DNA of 64,000 nucleotides from CAIYRG01 sp965247505 (GTDB taxonomy: Bacteria; Pseudomonadota; Alphaproteobacteria; Micropepsales; Micropepsaceae): contig OZ252020.1 in NCBI GenBank assembly GCA_965247505.1, positions 3,100,001 to 3,164,000 of the forward strand, read 5' to 3'. The notes under the pieces were generated by a model, which searched no databases, was not told the origin of the DNA, and saw nothing but the letters and a program-made list of their open reading frames with translations. The position numbers and the translations under genes were made by a program. This document shows positions 18,134-26,785 of the stretch, in pieces. How positions within the stretch are numbered: the first letter of the stretch is position 1; every line of letters starts with the position of its first letter.

Positions 18134-18910
18134 TCAGTGGCCCGCCGGAAGCGGCTCCATACCCCACCGATTGAGGATGACACCTCCTTCGAAGCTGGTC
18201 ATGAAGGTTATAAAGGCCGCAGCGTCTTCGGGGTTCTCGCTGCTCATAGGAATGCCAACGGCTTGAGTAACGTATTCACTCAGTTCCGGCGGGAAGGGGC
18301 CCACCCCGTCCATTGCTTCCGCTCTCAATACTTCCGTGTACGACCACAGAACAACATCAACCTCACCGGCGACGAGCGCTTCGCTTGAATTATCGATAAA
18401 AACTGTTTTCTCTCGCGCTTCATCGAGGATTCCTAAATTGCCGAGAAAAAGCTCCACGATTCTGCCGGAATTGCCCTCGGGGTCGGGATAGCGTCTCCCG
18501 ATCGCTCTGGCATTGAGCAATGCCTCGCGAAATTTTTCGTGGGTTGATACATCGGGGATGGGCGCGCCTTTTCTTACCCCCATACCATAGCCATCGCGTA
18601 CGAAGTTGACGACGCTATCTGGCCGTATCAGCCCGGCTGCGACTTGGCGCACCATGTCTTCCTCATTCAAGACGACGACATCGATCACGGCGCCGGCATT
18701 CAGTTTTTCGAGAAATCCGCCACCGCCCGTATTGCCCGGCGTGTAGTTGGCGGCCATGCCCGCCTTTTCGCTGAACGCCTCCACGAGAGGCTGACCGGCA
18801 CCCTGGAAATGCCCGCCGCCATGGAGGTTTACTTCTGCCGCCCCTGCGGAGTTGGCGTTGAGTAGCGGGGCAAATGCCATTGCTGCAGCAAATAATACGA
18901 TCTTTCGCAT
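18134..18910 (-). CDS. ModA-like exported solute-binding protein
   Basis: 258 residues, signal peptide MRKIVLFAAAMAFAPLLNAN, then HGGGHFQGAGQPLVEAFSEK, the segment LNAGAVIDVVVLNEEDM, and YPDPEGNSGRIVELFLGNLG. This is the type II periplasmic binding fold as in molybdate/substrate-binding ModA-like proteins. No permease or ATPase genes are adjacent. It lies on the opposite strand from a molybdenum hydroxylase 1.4 kb away, which makes molybdate an attractive but unproven ligand; other oxyanions or organic acids are possible. Confidence 0.7.
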   Translation of the reverse strand: MRKIVLFAAAMAFAPLLNANSAGAAEVNLHGGGHFQGAGQPLVEAFSEKAGMAANYTPGNTGGGGFLEKLNAGAVIDVVVLNEEDMVRQVAAGLIRPDSVVNFVRDGYGMGVRKGAPIPDVSTHEKFREALLNARAIGRRYPDPEGNSGRIVELFLGNLGILDEAREKTVFIDNSSEALVAGEVDVVLWSYTEVLRAEAMDGVGPFPPELSEYVTQAVGIPMSSENPEDAAAFITFMTSFEGGVILNRWGMEPLPAGH

Positions 18911-19051
18911 TTTCTAATTCCTCTTGGGCTGACATTTTCGAGATGCTTAATTTTTTTACTATAACCCGGATAGCAGCGCGGCAAAAGCGTGCGACCCCCG
19001 TCCCGCCGCTAAGAGCCGCCAAAACAGGATAATCCCTGGTATTGTTTTACT

Positions 19052-20156
19052 CTTACCTATCCGGTTTACACCCACACCCACTAGGGCTAGAATGGGCGCA
19101 AACCGGATATAGGGGAGCGCGCCATGGATGTTCTCGACCGCGCCGATCTCCCATTCCCGCATTCGCTACCCGAGTTCCAGCGACTTTTCCCCGATGATGC
19201 GGCCTGCGCCGCCTACCTGGAGAAAGCCCGCTGGGGAGACGGCTTTGCCTGCCCGCACTGCGGCACGGCGGGAGAGCCGTTCCACTTTGAAAACCGCCCT
19301 GGCGTCCTGCGCTGCCGCAAGTGCCGCCAGAACACCGGGCTGATGGTGGGAACAGTGATGGAGCGTAGCCACACTCCGCTGAACGTCTGGTTCTGGGCCG
19401 CTTATCTGGTCGCCAGTCAGACGCCCGGCATGTCCGCCGTGCAGTTTCAGCGGCAACTTGGTCTTTCGCGCTACGAGACGGCCTTTCAAATTCTCCACAA
19501 GCTCCGCTCGGGCATGGTGCGACCCAACCAAGACAGGATCGGTGGACAGCCCAAGAACCATGTTGAGGTGGACGAAACCTGGGTTGGCGGGCGAACGCGT
19601 GGGGAAGGCCGTGGTGTTCACCACAAGGTTCCCGTCTCCTGTGCCATCGAGGTGCGTCATCGAAAGCCGGGCACCAAGCTCGACAACCGGAAAGACGGAC
19701 GCTATGCCGGACGCGTTCGGCTCGCCGTCGTGCTCGACCGTAGCGCCGAGTCGCTCTATGGGTTCGTCGAGAGCACCGTCGCGCCGGGATCGCTGATCGT
19801 TACTGACGATTGGAGCGGCTATGCTGGCCTCGGTAAGCGCGGCTATGAGCACTTCGCTGTTGCCGAGTGTGGTGATCCAGAGGTTGCCGAGCAATACCTG
19901 CCGATCATCCATCTGGTTTTCGCCAACCTGAAGACGTGGCTGATCGGGATCCACCACGGCGTTAGCCACCAGCACCTACAAGCCTACCTCAACGAGTTCA
20001 CCTTCCGCTTCAACAGGCGGTTCTACCCGTTCAACGCCTTCCGCTCATTGCTCGGCATCGCGGGCGACACCTCTGCTCCAACCTATGCCGAGCTTTACTC
20101 GGGAGAGTGGCGGCACCCTACATGTAGCGGTCATGGGCGTTCACCGGATAGGCAAG
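19052..20156 (+). mobile_element. IS1595-family insertion sequence, copy 1
   Basis: A 1105-bp element ending in imperfect inverted repeats (CTTACCTATCCGGTT on the left; CTTGCCTATCCGGTG read inward from the right). It is flanked by an 8-bp target duplication with one mismatch: GTTTTACT at 19044-19051 and GTTTTGCT at 20157-20164. The mutated left end, the mismatch in the duplication and the lost transposase stop suggest it is older than copy 2 at 31763, with which it is otherwise nearly identical. It lies 120 bases upstream of the Mo-hydroxylase genes. Confidence 0.9.
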
Positions 20157-20230
20157 GTTTTGCTACCCAAAAGAGGCATTTCTCTAGCGTTCAGATGCTT
20201 TCGGCCCCCCAGAGCTTGTGTTATAAATAA
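19124..20230 (+). CDS. IS1595-family (ISXO2-like) transposase with lost stop codon
   Basis: The protein has an N-terminal zinc-binding region with CPHCG and CRKCRQN (about residues 43-67), then the ISXO2-like DDE/N domain with VEVDETWVGGRTRGEGRG, LIVTDDWSGYAGLG, and the late HLVFANLKTWLIGIHHGVS. The stop codon found in copy 2 (TAA) is TCA here, so translation reads through the right inverted repeat and 28 codons of flanking DNA to 20230. The core is otherwise intact, differing from copy 2 at two residues (Met at about 68 instead of Thr, and Tyr instead of Cys near 213). Confidence 0.9.
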   Translation: MDVLDRADLPFPHSLPEFQRLFPDDAACAAYLEKARWGDGFACPHCGTAGEPFHFENRPGVLRCRKCRQNTGLMVGTVMERSHTPLNVWFWAAYLVASQTPGMSAVQFQRQLGLSRYETAFQILHKLRSGMVRPNQDRIGGQPKNHVEVDETWVGGRTRGEGRGVHHKVPVSCAIEVRHRKPGTKLDNRKDGRYAGRVRLAVVLDRSAESLYGFVESTVAPGSLIVTDDWSGYAGLGKRGYEHFAVAECGDPEVAEQYLPIIHLVFANLKTWLIGIHHGVSHQHLQAYLNEFTFRFNRRFYPFNAFRSLLGIAGDTSAPTYAELYSGEWRHPTCSGHGRSPDRQGFATQKRHFSSVQMLSAPQSLCYK

Positions 20231-20276
20231 ACCAACTCATTTTGATCGATTAATACTCGCGCAGGAAGGAACACTG

Positions 20277-20744
20277 ATGGCGGAGGATTTCACGCTCAAT
20301 ATAGACGGTAAGATTCATAACATTTCGGTCGATGATCCCAGGATGCCGCTGCTCTACGCGCTTCGCGATGAGCTTGGTTTTAACAATCCGCGCTTTGGCT
20401 GTGGTCTTGGCCAATGTGGCGCCTGCACGGTGCATATCGATGGCCAAGCGGTGCGCTCCTGCGTCACCCCCGTTGCTGCGGTTGTGAACCGAGAAATCAC
20501 AACGCTTGCCGGGCTCGGTACGCCGGAAAATCCTCATCCGGTCCAGACCGCATGGGTCGAGGAAGAAGTGAACCAGTGCGGCTTTTGTATCAATGGCTGG
20601 ATCATGACGGCGGCCGAATTACTGGCCCGCAATCCAAACCCGACGGACGAAGAGATCCGAGAGGCATTATCTGATCTCATTTGCCGCTGTGGCTCCCACA
20701 ATGCAGCATTGCGGGCGGTCAAGCGTGCCGCCCAGCAAGCGTGA
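20277..20744 (+). CDS. [2Fe-2S] subunit of a molybdenum hydroxylase (IorA-like)
   Basis: 155 residues with two [2Fe-2S] clusters: the plant-ferredoxin type (CGLGQCGACTVH about 40-51, plus the Cys in RSCVTP) and the C-terminal helical type (NQCGFCINGW and ICRCGSH). This is the small subunit of xanthine dehydrogenase-family enzymes such as isoquinoline 1-oxidoreductase; it passes electrons from the Mo centre. It lacks its own signal and would be exported bound to the Tat-signal large subunit encoded next. ATG 20277 follows AGGAAGGAA; an open frame extends upstream into the IS. Confidence 0.9.
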   Translation: MAEDFTLNIDGKIHNISVDDPRMPLLYALRDELGFNNPRFGCGLGQCGACTVHIDGQAVRSCVTPVAAVVNREITTLAGLGTPENPHPVQTAWVEEEVNQCGFCINGWIMTAAELLARNPNPTDEEIREALSDLICRCGSHNAALRAVKRAAQQA

Positions 20745-20754
20745 GGAGAGAATC

Positions 20755-23091
20755 ATGAACGCGATCGAAACGAGCACTCTTAGCCGCCGCGCATTTCTTT
20801 CCACCAGCGGAGCACTTGTGGTTACGCTTACCGCGTGCGGGGACTTAACCAGAGGCGCCGCCGAAAACGGTTTAGCAACGCGCCCACCGGTGACGCCCGG
20901 CATGTTGTCCTCCTACATTTCAATCGAACCCGACGGCACGGTCGTCGCCTATTACGGCAAAATCGATGGCGGTCAGGGCCTGATTACTTCAATGGCGCAG
21001 CTGGTGGCGGAGGAGATCGACGTACCATGGGAGCGGGTGCGTCTGATCCTGGGCGATACCGCGCTGACCCTTAATATGGGCGGCGCCACAGCCGGCAACG
21101 CCATACGTCAAGCTGGCCCGATCATGCGGCAAACGGCGGCGGAGGCACGGCGCTTGCTAATCGAAATGGGGAGCAGCGCGCTAGGCGTTCCGTCAGCCGA
21201 GCTCACAGTAACCGACGGTGTGGTGCACGCCATCGCTGACGAAAACCAGCGCATCTCTTATGAACAACTCATTGGAGGCCGCCACTTCGACTCGCAGGTC
21301 GAATGGGAGGGCGTTGCGCAAGGTCTTAAAGTGAGCGCCGCAGCGCCCTTGAAGCAGCCGGCCGACTTCAAAATTATTGGCAAGCCACATCCACGCAAAG
21401 ACATGGCGGGCAAGGCTTTCGGTACATTGGAACAATGCACGGACATCCGCCTGCCCAACATGGCGCATGCGCGCATGATCCGCCCCTCTGTTGCGGGCTC
21501 AGTTCCTGTGACGGTGGATGAAAGCTCGATCGCGGATATTCCTGGCGCGCAGGTGGTTTGGATTGAAAATTTCCTCGCCGTCGTTGCGGAAAAGGAATGG
21601 AATGCGGTTAGGGCCGCGAGTGCGCTGCAGGTGACTTGGTCTGAATCTTCGCCGAATTTCCCGGGCCACGAAAATCTGCACGATCACATTCGCAATGCCC
21701 CGGTGTTCGCCACTTCAGCCGGTCCAGGCGGACGCGGCGGTGGGCGCGGGCGCGAGAACGGCAATGTAGAAGAAGGTTTCCAGCAAGCCGTACGCATCAT
21801 CGAAGCCGATTACGAATATCCAATGCAGTCGCATGCCAGCATGGGGCCGGCCTGCGCGGTCGCCGATGTGCATGACGGTGTTGCGACGGTATGGACCAGT
21901 TCGCAGAAGCCCTATGACAGCGCCAATTGCGTTGCCGAACTTCTAGAACTGCCGCACGAAAACGTGCGGGCGATCTGGGTTTGGGGTACGGCCGGTTATG
22001 CGCGCAACGACCAAGGCGATGCGGTCGCCGACGCTGCGGTTTTGTCCAAACATCTTAATCGGCCGGTGCGTGTGCAATATATGCGCAACGAGGGCCTGGC
22101 CTGGGATCCAAAGGGCACACCGATGGTCACCCGGCATCGCGCTGGATTGGATGCCTCAGGCAATATTATTGCCTTTGAGCATACCAGCAAGGGATTCTCC
22201 CGCGACGATTGCAACACGCGCGAGCAGCATCCGGGCGATGTAATGGCCGGCATGTTAATGGGTGCGCCGTTGAATTCGGCTCAGACTTTGGGCATCCCCG
22301 GCAATCAATATGTCTTTGAGCATTCCCGGCTGAACTGGGAGACCGTAGCGCCGCTTATGGACCGTGCCTCGCCATTACGCACCACCCATTTACGCGATCC
22401 GTTTGGTACACCGCATCTTTTCGGCATGGAATCCTTTATGGACGAGATCGCGGTTGCGACCAATTCCGATCCAATTGAGCTTCGCTTACGCCATCTCAAG
22501 ACAGAGCGTGAGCAAGGCGTGATCAACGCTGCAGTCGAACAATATGGTTGGGACACAAGGCCCTCGCCGCGCAACGATCAGGCGGGAGCGGAAATCGCGG
22601 TAGGCCGCGGATTTTCCTACCGGCAAATGCACGGCACCTATGTTGCGATGGTCATCGAAGTGGGTGTGCATCGCGACAGCGGAGTGATTGATGTCCGCCG
22701 CCTCGTCGTTGCCCAGGACTGCGGTTTGGTCGTCAATCCGAAAGCCATCCGCCATGTGATCGAGTGTCAGCTCGTCTGGCAGTTAGGGCGTACGCTCTAC
22801 GAGGAAGTGAAATTCGACGAGAACATGGTGACCAGCGACGATTGGGTAAGCTATCCGGTTTTGAAAATGGATGCGCTTCCGCAGTCGATCGAAATAGTCA
22901 TTGTCGATCGCCCCGAAGTGTGGCCCGCATCTGGGGCGGCCGAGCATTCCTGCGGACCGATTCCCGCTGCAATCGCCAATGCCGTATTCGATGCAACAGG
23001 CATGCGGCTAAGGAGTGTGCCCTTCCTGCCTGAGCGCGTGAGAGTCGCGATGAACGAACCTTCCGGGTCGGCGACAACCGCCTTACTTTGA
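20755..23091 (+). CDS. Tat-exported molybdopterin-binding subunit of an aldehyde/isoquinoline oxidoreductase
   Basis: About 778 residues. The N-terminus LSRRAFLSTSGALVVT is a twin-arginine signal ending in a Cys context (LTACGD), so it may be a Tat lipoprotein. The body is the xanthine dehydrogenase-family Mo domain of the IorB/CoxL-like exported type, and the C-terminal SGAAEHSCGPIPAAIANAVF carries the expected catalytic Glu region. It would hydroxylate an aldehyde or N-heterocycle in the periplasm with electrons going to a cytochrome c or quinone. There is a Gly/Arg-rich loop (GPGGRGGGRGRENG) near residue 325. It lies 10 bases after its small subunit with GAGGAG upstream. Confidence 0.9.
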   Translation: MNAIETSTLSRRAFLSTSGALVVTLTACGDLTRGAAENGLATRPPVTPGMLSSYISIEPDGTVVAYYGKIDGGQGLITSMAQLVAEEIDVPWERVRLILGDTALTLNMGGATAGNAIRQAGPIMRQTAAEARRLLIEMGSSALGVPSAELTVTDGVVHAIADENQRISYEQLIGGRHFDSQVEWEGVAQGLKVSAAAPLKQPADFKIIGKPHPRKDMAGKAFGTLEQCTDIRLPNMAHARMIRPSVAGSVPVTVDESSIADIPGAQVVWIENFLAVVAEKEWNAVRAASALQVTWSESSPNFPGHENLHDHIRNAPVFATSAGPGGRGGGRGRENGNVEEGFQQAVRIIEADYEYPMQSHASMGPACAVADVHDGVATVWTSSQKPYDSANCVAELLELPHENVRAIWVWGTAGYARNDQGDAVADAAVLSKHLNRPVRVQYMRNEGLAWDPKGTPMVTRHRAGLDASGNIIAFEHTSKGFSRDDCNTREQHPGDVMAGMLMGAPLNSAQTLGIPGNQYVFEHSRLNWETVAPLMDRASPLRTTHLRDPFGTPHLFGMESFMDEIAVATNSDPIELRLRHLKTEREQGVINAAVEQYGWDTRPSPRNDQAGAEIAVGRGFSYRQMHGTYVAMVIEVGVHRDSGVIDVRRLVVAQDCGLVVNPKAIRHVIECQLVWQLGRTLYEEVKFDENMVTSDDWVSYPVLKMDALPQSIEIVIVDRPEVWPASGAAEHSCGPIPAAIANAVFDATGMRLRSVPFLPERVRVAMNEPSGSATTALL

Positions 23092-23150
23092 GCCTAGGTG
23101 CGGCGGTACGGCTTGGTGATGTCGCTACATAGATAATGGGAAGAACACAT

Positions 23151-23546
23151 ATGAAACTGACGCTTACGCTTTCGGCGATGGCGGCAGTCGTCCTTGCGGC
23201 GTCTGCACAGGCTCATCATTCCTTTGCCATGTTTGATCGGACGACGACGATTTCTCTCGAGGGAACGGTCATAGAGTTCGAATTAACCAACCCCCATTCC
23301 TGGCTCTACGTCGAGACCGAAGATGACGAAGGCGGATTGGCCGAGTGGACCATCGAGATGGGCAGCCCAGGCGGAATGGGGCGCGCCGGCTGGAAAGCAG
23401 ATACCGTAAAACCCGGCGACAAGATCATTGTTGATATTCATCCGCTTCGAGACGGCACCTATGGCGGCCAATATTTGGAGGCTCAGCTTCCAGACGGAAG
23501 CACTATGGGTGGCGGAGACAGCGGTATTGCTCCTGCAGCGCGCTAG
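23151..23546 (+). CDS. DUF6152 family exported protein, copy 3
   Basis: 131 residues from ATG 23151 with GGAAG upstream. Signal peptide ends ASAQA, then HHSFAMFD, FELTNPHSWLYVETED and IVDIHPLRDGTYGG. It follows the Mo-hydroxylase large subunit on the same strand by 59 bases and may be in its operon, the only copy so placed. Predicted mature N-terminus is His-His. The tail GGGDSGIAPAAR is longer than in copies 2 and 5. Confidence 0.87.
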   Translation: MKLTLTLSAMAAVVLAASAQAHHSFAMFDRTTTISLEGTVIEFELTNPHSWLYVETEDDEGGLAEWTIEMGSPGGMGRAGWKADTVKPGDKIIVDIHPLRDGTYGGQYLEAQLPDGSTMGGGDSGIAPAAR

Positions 23547-23577
23547 GCCTCTTCTGGCCAGATTGATTCATAAAATT

Positions 23578-23736
23578 TGTCATCCGGGCCCCCGCGCGGC
23601 CTTGCCGCGCATAATCAACAGCTGGCGTGCGACGCACGCCGGGCCGTAGCGCGCGCCGGGACCCACTTTAACACGTCTCCATGGGTCCCGGGTCTGCAGC
23701 GCACCACCGAGGTGCTGCACTGCGCACGGGATGACA
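23578..23736. repeat. Palindromic intergenic element with TGTCATCC/GGATGACA ends
   Basis: A 159-bp GC-rich element bounded by inverted TGTCATCC and GGATGACA. Inside are further palindromic parts: GGGACCCA with TGGGTCCC around 23660-23695, and GCACCACCGAGGTGC. The composition resembles the small non-coding palindromic elements scattered in many alphaproteobacterial genomes. It fills most of the 296-base gap between convergent genes 23151 and 23843 and may form a transcript-ending structure. Confidence 0.7.
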
Positions 23737-23842
23737 CGTTTTGCGGTTGCAATCAGGTGCCGGCTATATCCCGAGAACGTACATCAAATAGGGCTATGAC
23801 ATATGCGGAGTGCGCTGCGCGTTGCGATCAGTTTCTGCGTGG

Positions 23843-24502
23843 CTACTCTTGCGCTTCGTCGGTGGGGCGAATACGCGCATCCCAATCGACCAGCGTTCGA
23901 GCACGCTCGGCATTGGCGCCGATCCAGCCCAATGAATTGGCAAAGCGCCCCGGGGCGCCGGAGCGTTTAGCGTTTGCGCCTTCTTGCATGCCGGCTGCAA
24001 CGTAGAGCTTGCCTTGGTTGAAAAACATGTTGACCGTTAGGCGTGCGCCATTTGGACAATCTAGGCCCGCTGCAGTGTCGAATATGTAATGTGCGCGCAC
24101 CGTTTGGTTGAGAGCTTCCGGGACCACGTCATCGCGGCAATCGATCGTCAGAAATCGGCCATATTCCATACCTATATTGAGCCGCGAGATTGTGTTCAGC
24201 ACGATATCGCCGATATGCCCAAGCCAATATTCGACTTCGCCCAACAGAATCGCGCCGTCCTCGACACGGCCCGTGTCGATTACCAGTGCGATAAAAGTGC
24301 TGTCGCCATCTTCCAGTTTAGTGAAATGCGTCGGTGCATTGGGCGCGAGATCGCTGCGATAGAAGCCGGTGCCTTCTGTCGGTTCCGCGGGAAACATCAC
24401 GCCGTAACCCAAGGGTTCGTTCTCGTATTTCTGCCAAGCCGCATTCGCCGGCCCAACGGCTGCGAATAAAAACGCTAATGTCATCAAAGCAATCTGGCGC
24501 AA
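23843..24502 (-). CDS. Exported protein, paralogue family A member 2
   Basis: 219 residues starting at TTG 24502 (GGAG 6 bases upstream); ATG at 24484 is an alternative. Signal peptide ends GPANA, then AWQKYENEPLGYGVMFPAEP, the same opening as the proteins at 7881 and 31227. Two cysteines (IDCRDD and LDCPNG) are specific to this member. No enzyme motif recognised; a surface or periplasmic role is inferred only from the signal peptide. Confidence 0.65.
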   Translation of the reverse strand: MRQIALMTLAFLFAAVGPANAAWQKYENEPLGYGVMFPAEPTEGTGFYRSDLAPNAPTHFTKLEDGDSTFIALVIDTGRVEDGAILLGEVEYWLGHIGDIVLNTISRLNIGMEYGRFLTIDCRDDVVPEALNQTVRAHYIFDTAAGLDCPNGARLTVNMFFNQGKLYVAAGMQEGANAKRSGAPGRFANSLGWIGANAERARTLVDWDARIRPTDEAQE

Positions 24503-24845
24503 TTCTCTCTCCGTTTATGGTCGTGACGCTTTCGCGCCGCTGATAACAAACAATGCCATAATTCTAAACAGCTGTCTGCCGGAGCGTGAAACGCCAATAC
24601 ACATTCCTGATTGCTACCACCGAACTTCCAGATTCTCACTGAGAAATGGTGCCCCCCCGTTCCTTGGAGCCCATCGATTGAGCTATTCTGCCCTTGCCAA
24701 TGGGCGGATGTACCATCGGTCGGGGGAATGTCAGGTACATAGAACTGCTTGGGCGATTCATCACGGAGGTCGTGCGTGTCGGCTTTATTTCGGATAGAAT
24801 CGCCTCTGCGACAGAGAGTACCCGAAGCGAATATGGGAACGGAAT
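24503..24845. other. Intergenic region, 343 bases
   Basis: This lies between divergent genes 23843 (minus) and 24846 (plus), so it must hold promoters for both. I see no gene, RNA or repeat in it. The stretch GGAACGGA before 24846 is the likely ribosome site of the plus-strand gene. Confidence 0.5.
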
Positions 24846-25400
24846 ATGAAGCAGGCTGATTATGTGACTACGATTCCTCGTGCGTTGCTCGCGCTCATCG
24901 GGGGTGCCGTAACGGGTACACTCGCCTTTCTTCTCGAGATTGCGGTCTTACTAGCGGTGAGGCCGAATAAGCTGGGCGAGATCAACGACTATATAGGGAC
25001 AACGAATTCCGATTTGTTCCTGGTGTTCACGATCTACGGATTCATATTCTTCGCGGGCGGATTGCTGATCGTCGGCGCACCTCTATGGTGGTGTCTCCAC
25101 CGCTTGAAGCGTCGCAATTGGTATGATGCCGCTGGGCTCGGTTTGGTGCTTGGGGCCGCAGGCTTCGTGTTTATCGCAATGTGGGATCCCAACTGGGCGG
25201 GGCTGAGTGTAATCTCCTTTCTTACGGAGGAATTCGGAGGGATCACAGCCGTAAATGACCAGCTCACCACAGATGGTTGGGAGGCACTCTTCAGGGGACC
25301 ATTTATCATCGGCATCGCTGGGGCGTTCGTAGGCTCCGCGATCTGGAGAATTGCTTACCGGAATTCGGCACCGACGACTTCCACTCCCACTTCTGAGTAG
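24846..25400 (+). CDS. Multi-pass membrane protein of unknown function
   Basis: 184 residues with four hydrophobic segments: about 14-37 (LLALIGGAVTGTLAFLLEIA), 58-80 (FLVFTIYGFIFFAGGLLIVG), 95-115 and 150-168. The first loop (RPNKLGEINDYIGTTNSD) and the third (FLTEEFGGITAVNDQLTTDG) would face the same side. I do not recognise a family. It is the only integral inner membrane protein in the exported-protein island besides signal anchors, and is followed by the YceI gene at 25622. Confidence 0.65.
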   Translation: MKQADYVTTIPRALLALIGGAVTGTLAFLLEIAVLLAVRPNKLGEINDYIGTTNSDLFLVFTIYGFIFFAGGLLIVGAPLWWCLHRLKRRNWYDAAGLGLVLGAAGFVFIAMWDPNWAGLSVISFLTEEFGGITAVNDQLTTDGWEALFRGPFIIGIAGAFVGSAIWRIAYRNSAPTTSTPTSE

Positions 25401-25621
25401 CGTCCATTCCAAATGGAAGTTCCTGGGACCGCTCGCGGCACTGAAGGAAACGGTGCCACCTAAAGGCTTGCGAAGACCGAAATGAGCGTGAATTTCGAAA
25501 ATCGGGTCGACCCCACGGGGCCAGGCGGCCACTCTGTATGCCAGAGCCTGCGGCGATAGGGCTTTCTCGCGGGGTCCGAAGCGGGTAAGATTTTTCCGCT
25601 ACATATTGGAGGAGAACGTTC

Positions 25622-26311
25622 GTGATAAAGCGCCTAGGCCTAATTGTGTGCGCCCTGGTCCTGTCGGGGCCAGCGGCGGCCCAGCAGCTTCCCGGAGTGG
25701 TTGGACACGCGGAGCGTGAGTTGGTCGATCCCGATGCGGCCGTAGCGCCCGCCGGTGAATACGTCGTCGATCAGGGCCACGCCGCGGTCATCGGGCGCAT
25801 TCTTCACGGCAATCTCGCTTATCTCTATTTCCGCTTCAATCCAGAGGGTATCAACGGTGGGTTCGTCTACGATCCGGAAAATCCCGAGGCGACGAGAATC
25901 GAGATGACGCTGGATTCCAACGCCATAGATTTCGGTCTGCCGCGTTTCGATAACAGGATAAAGAGCGACGAGTTTGTCGATGTGGAGCGTTACCCCGTGA
26001 TCACCTTCGTTTCCACGGACATCAACCGTAGGGACATGAATAACGGTACCATAACGGGCGATCTGACGATGAAGGGAGTTACCGCGCCCTTCACGATGGA
26101 TGCCACGTTTAATGGCTCCGGGCCGGCGGGCCGAAGCATCCAGATGGGCTTCACAGCAACGGCGGAACTCAACCTAAGCGATTTCGACGTCAACATTGGC
26201 GACAACAATGTGTCGGGTCCCGTGCTGCTGAATATCTCCATCGAATTTGAAAACACGGAACAAGAAACTGACGTAAATAGCGTACTGCAATTTCTACAAG
26301 GTCAGCGCTAG
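25622..26311 (+). CDS. YceI-like exported lipid-binding protein
   Basis: 229 residues from GTG 25622 with GGAG upstream at 7 bases. Signal peptide ends GPAAA, then the YceI lipocalin-like fold: PAGEYVVDQGHAAVIGRILH, GGFVYDPENPEATRIEMTLD, ERYPVITFVSTDI, ITGDLTMKGVTAPFTMDA, and FTATAELNLSDFDVNIGDNN. Members carry isoprenoid or fatty ligands in the periplasm. It is the intact relative of the frameshifted gene at 14918 and differs by a short C-terminal tail (TDVNSVLQFLQGQR). Confidence 0.85.
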   Translation: MIKRLGLIVCALVLSGPAAAQQLPGVVGHAERELVDPDAAVAPAGEYVVDQGHAAVIGRILHGNLAYLYFRFNPEGINGGFVYDPENPEATRIEMTLDSNAIDFGLPRFDNRIKSDEFVDVERYPVITFVSTDINRRDMNNGTITGDLTMKGVTAPFTMDATFNGSGPAGRSIQMGFTATAELNLSDFDVNIGDNNVSGPVLLNISIEFENTEQETDVNSVLQFLQGQR

Positions 26312-26785
26312 GAATAGGTGAGTGCGGCACAGCGAGATGAAGGAAGCTGGCAACAGGTCGCAATCGGTTTATTTGAGCAAGGTTTGGCATAGATTGGGCG
26401 TATAAACGGGCGGCGCGGAGCGCGAGATGAGCCGAATCCCGCACAATTTGCTACGATAAAATTCGCTTGCGCGATGGCCGCTTCCGTGCCGGCCTTTGCC
26501 AATGGCGCCCATCGCAAGTCTATCGCGAAAGGGCCTATCTAGTGCTTGCGGCTCCATGCAGGTGTTCTGACGGAAACCGCCAATAAAATTGCCACGAGAG
26601 GCTCCAAATCATGGAAAACTCTCATGAACCCATTGACATAAATTCCGAGCCCTGGTCTGCTTTGAATGGGGAGAATAGCGGCGGAGTAAGCGCCGTTTGA
26701 CGATTTGCATTGCTCGCGTCGTAGAGCGGTAATTTTTCAATAAAAAAACTTATTGGTATTTTTGCCGCAATCATTAGGGGTTTCT
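26312..26785. other. Intergenic region, 474 bases, upstream of the TonB receptor gene
   Basis: No convincing gene. Around 26430-26542 the plus strand has a coding-like stretch (FACAMAASVPAFANGAHRKS, ending TAG) with no start I trust, possibly a remnant. A TTGACA hexamer occurs near 26634, but no good -10 sequence follows at 16-18 bases, so I do not call a promoter. AGGGG before 26786 is the ribosome site. Confidence 0.4.

Noticed and set aside
26630..26665. Sigma-70 promoter upstream of the TonB gene
   Set aside because: TTGACA is present but no acceptable -10 box lies at 16-18 bases.
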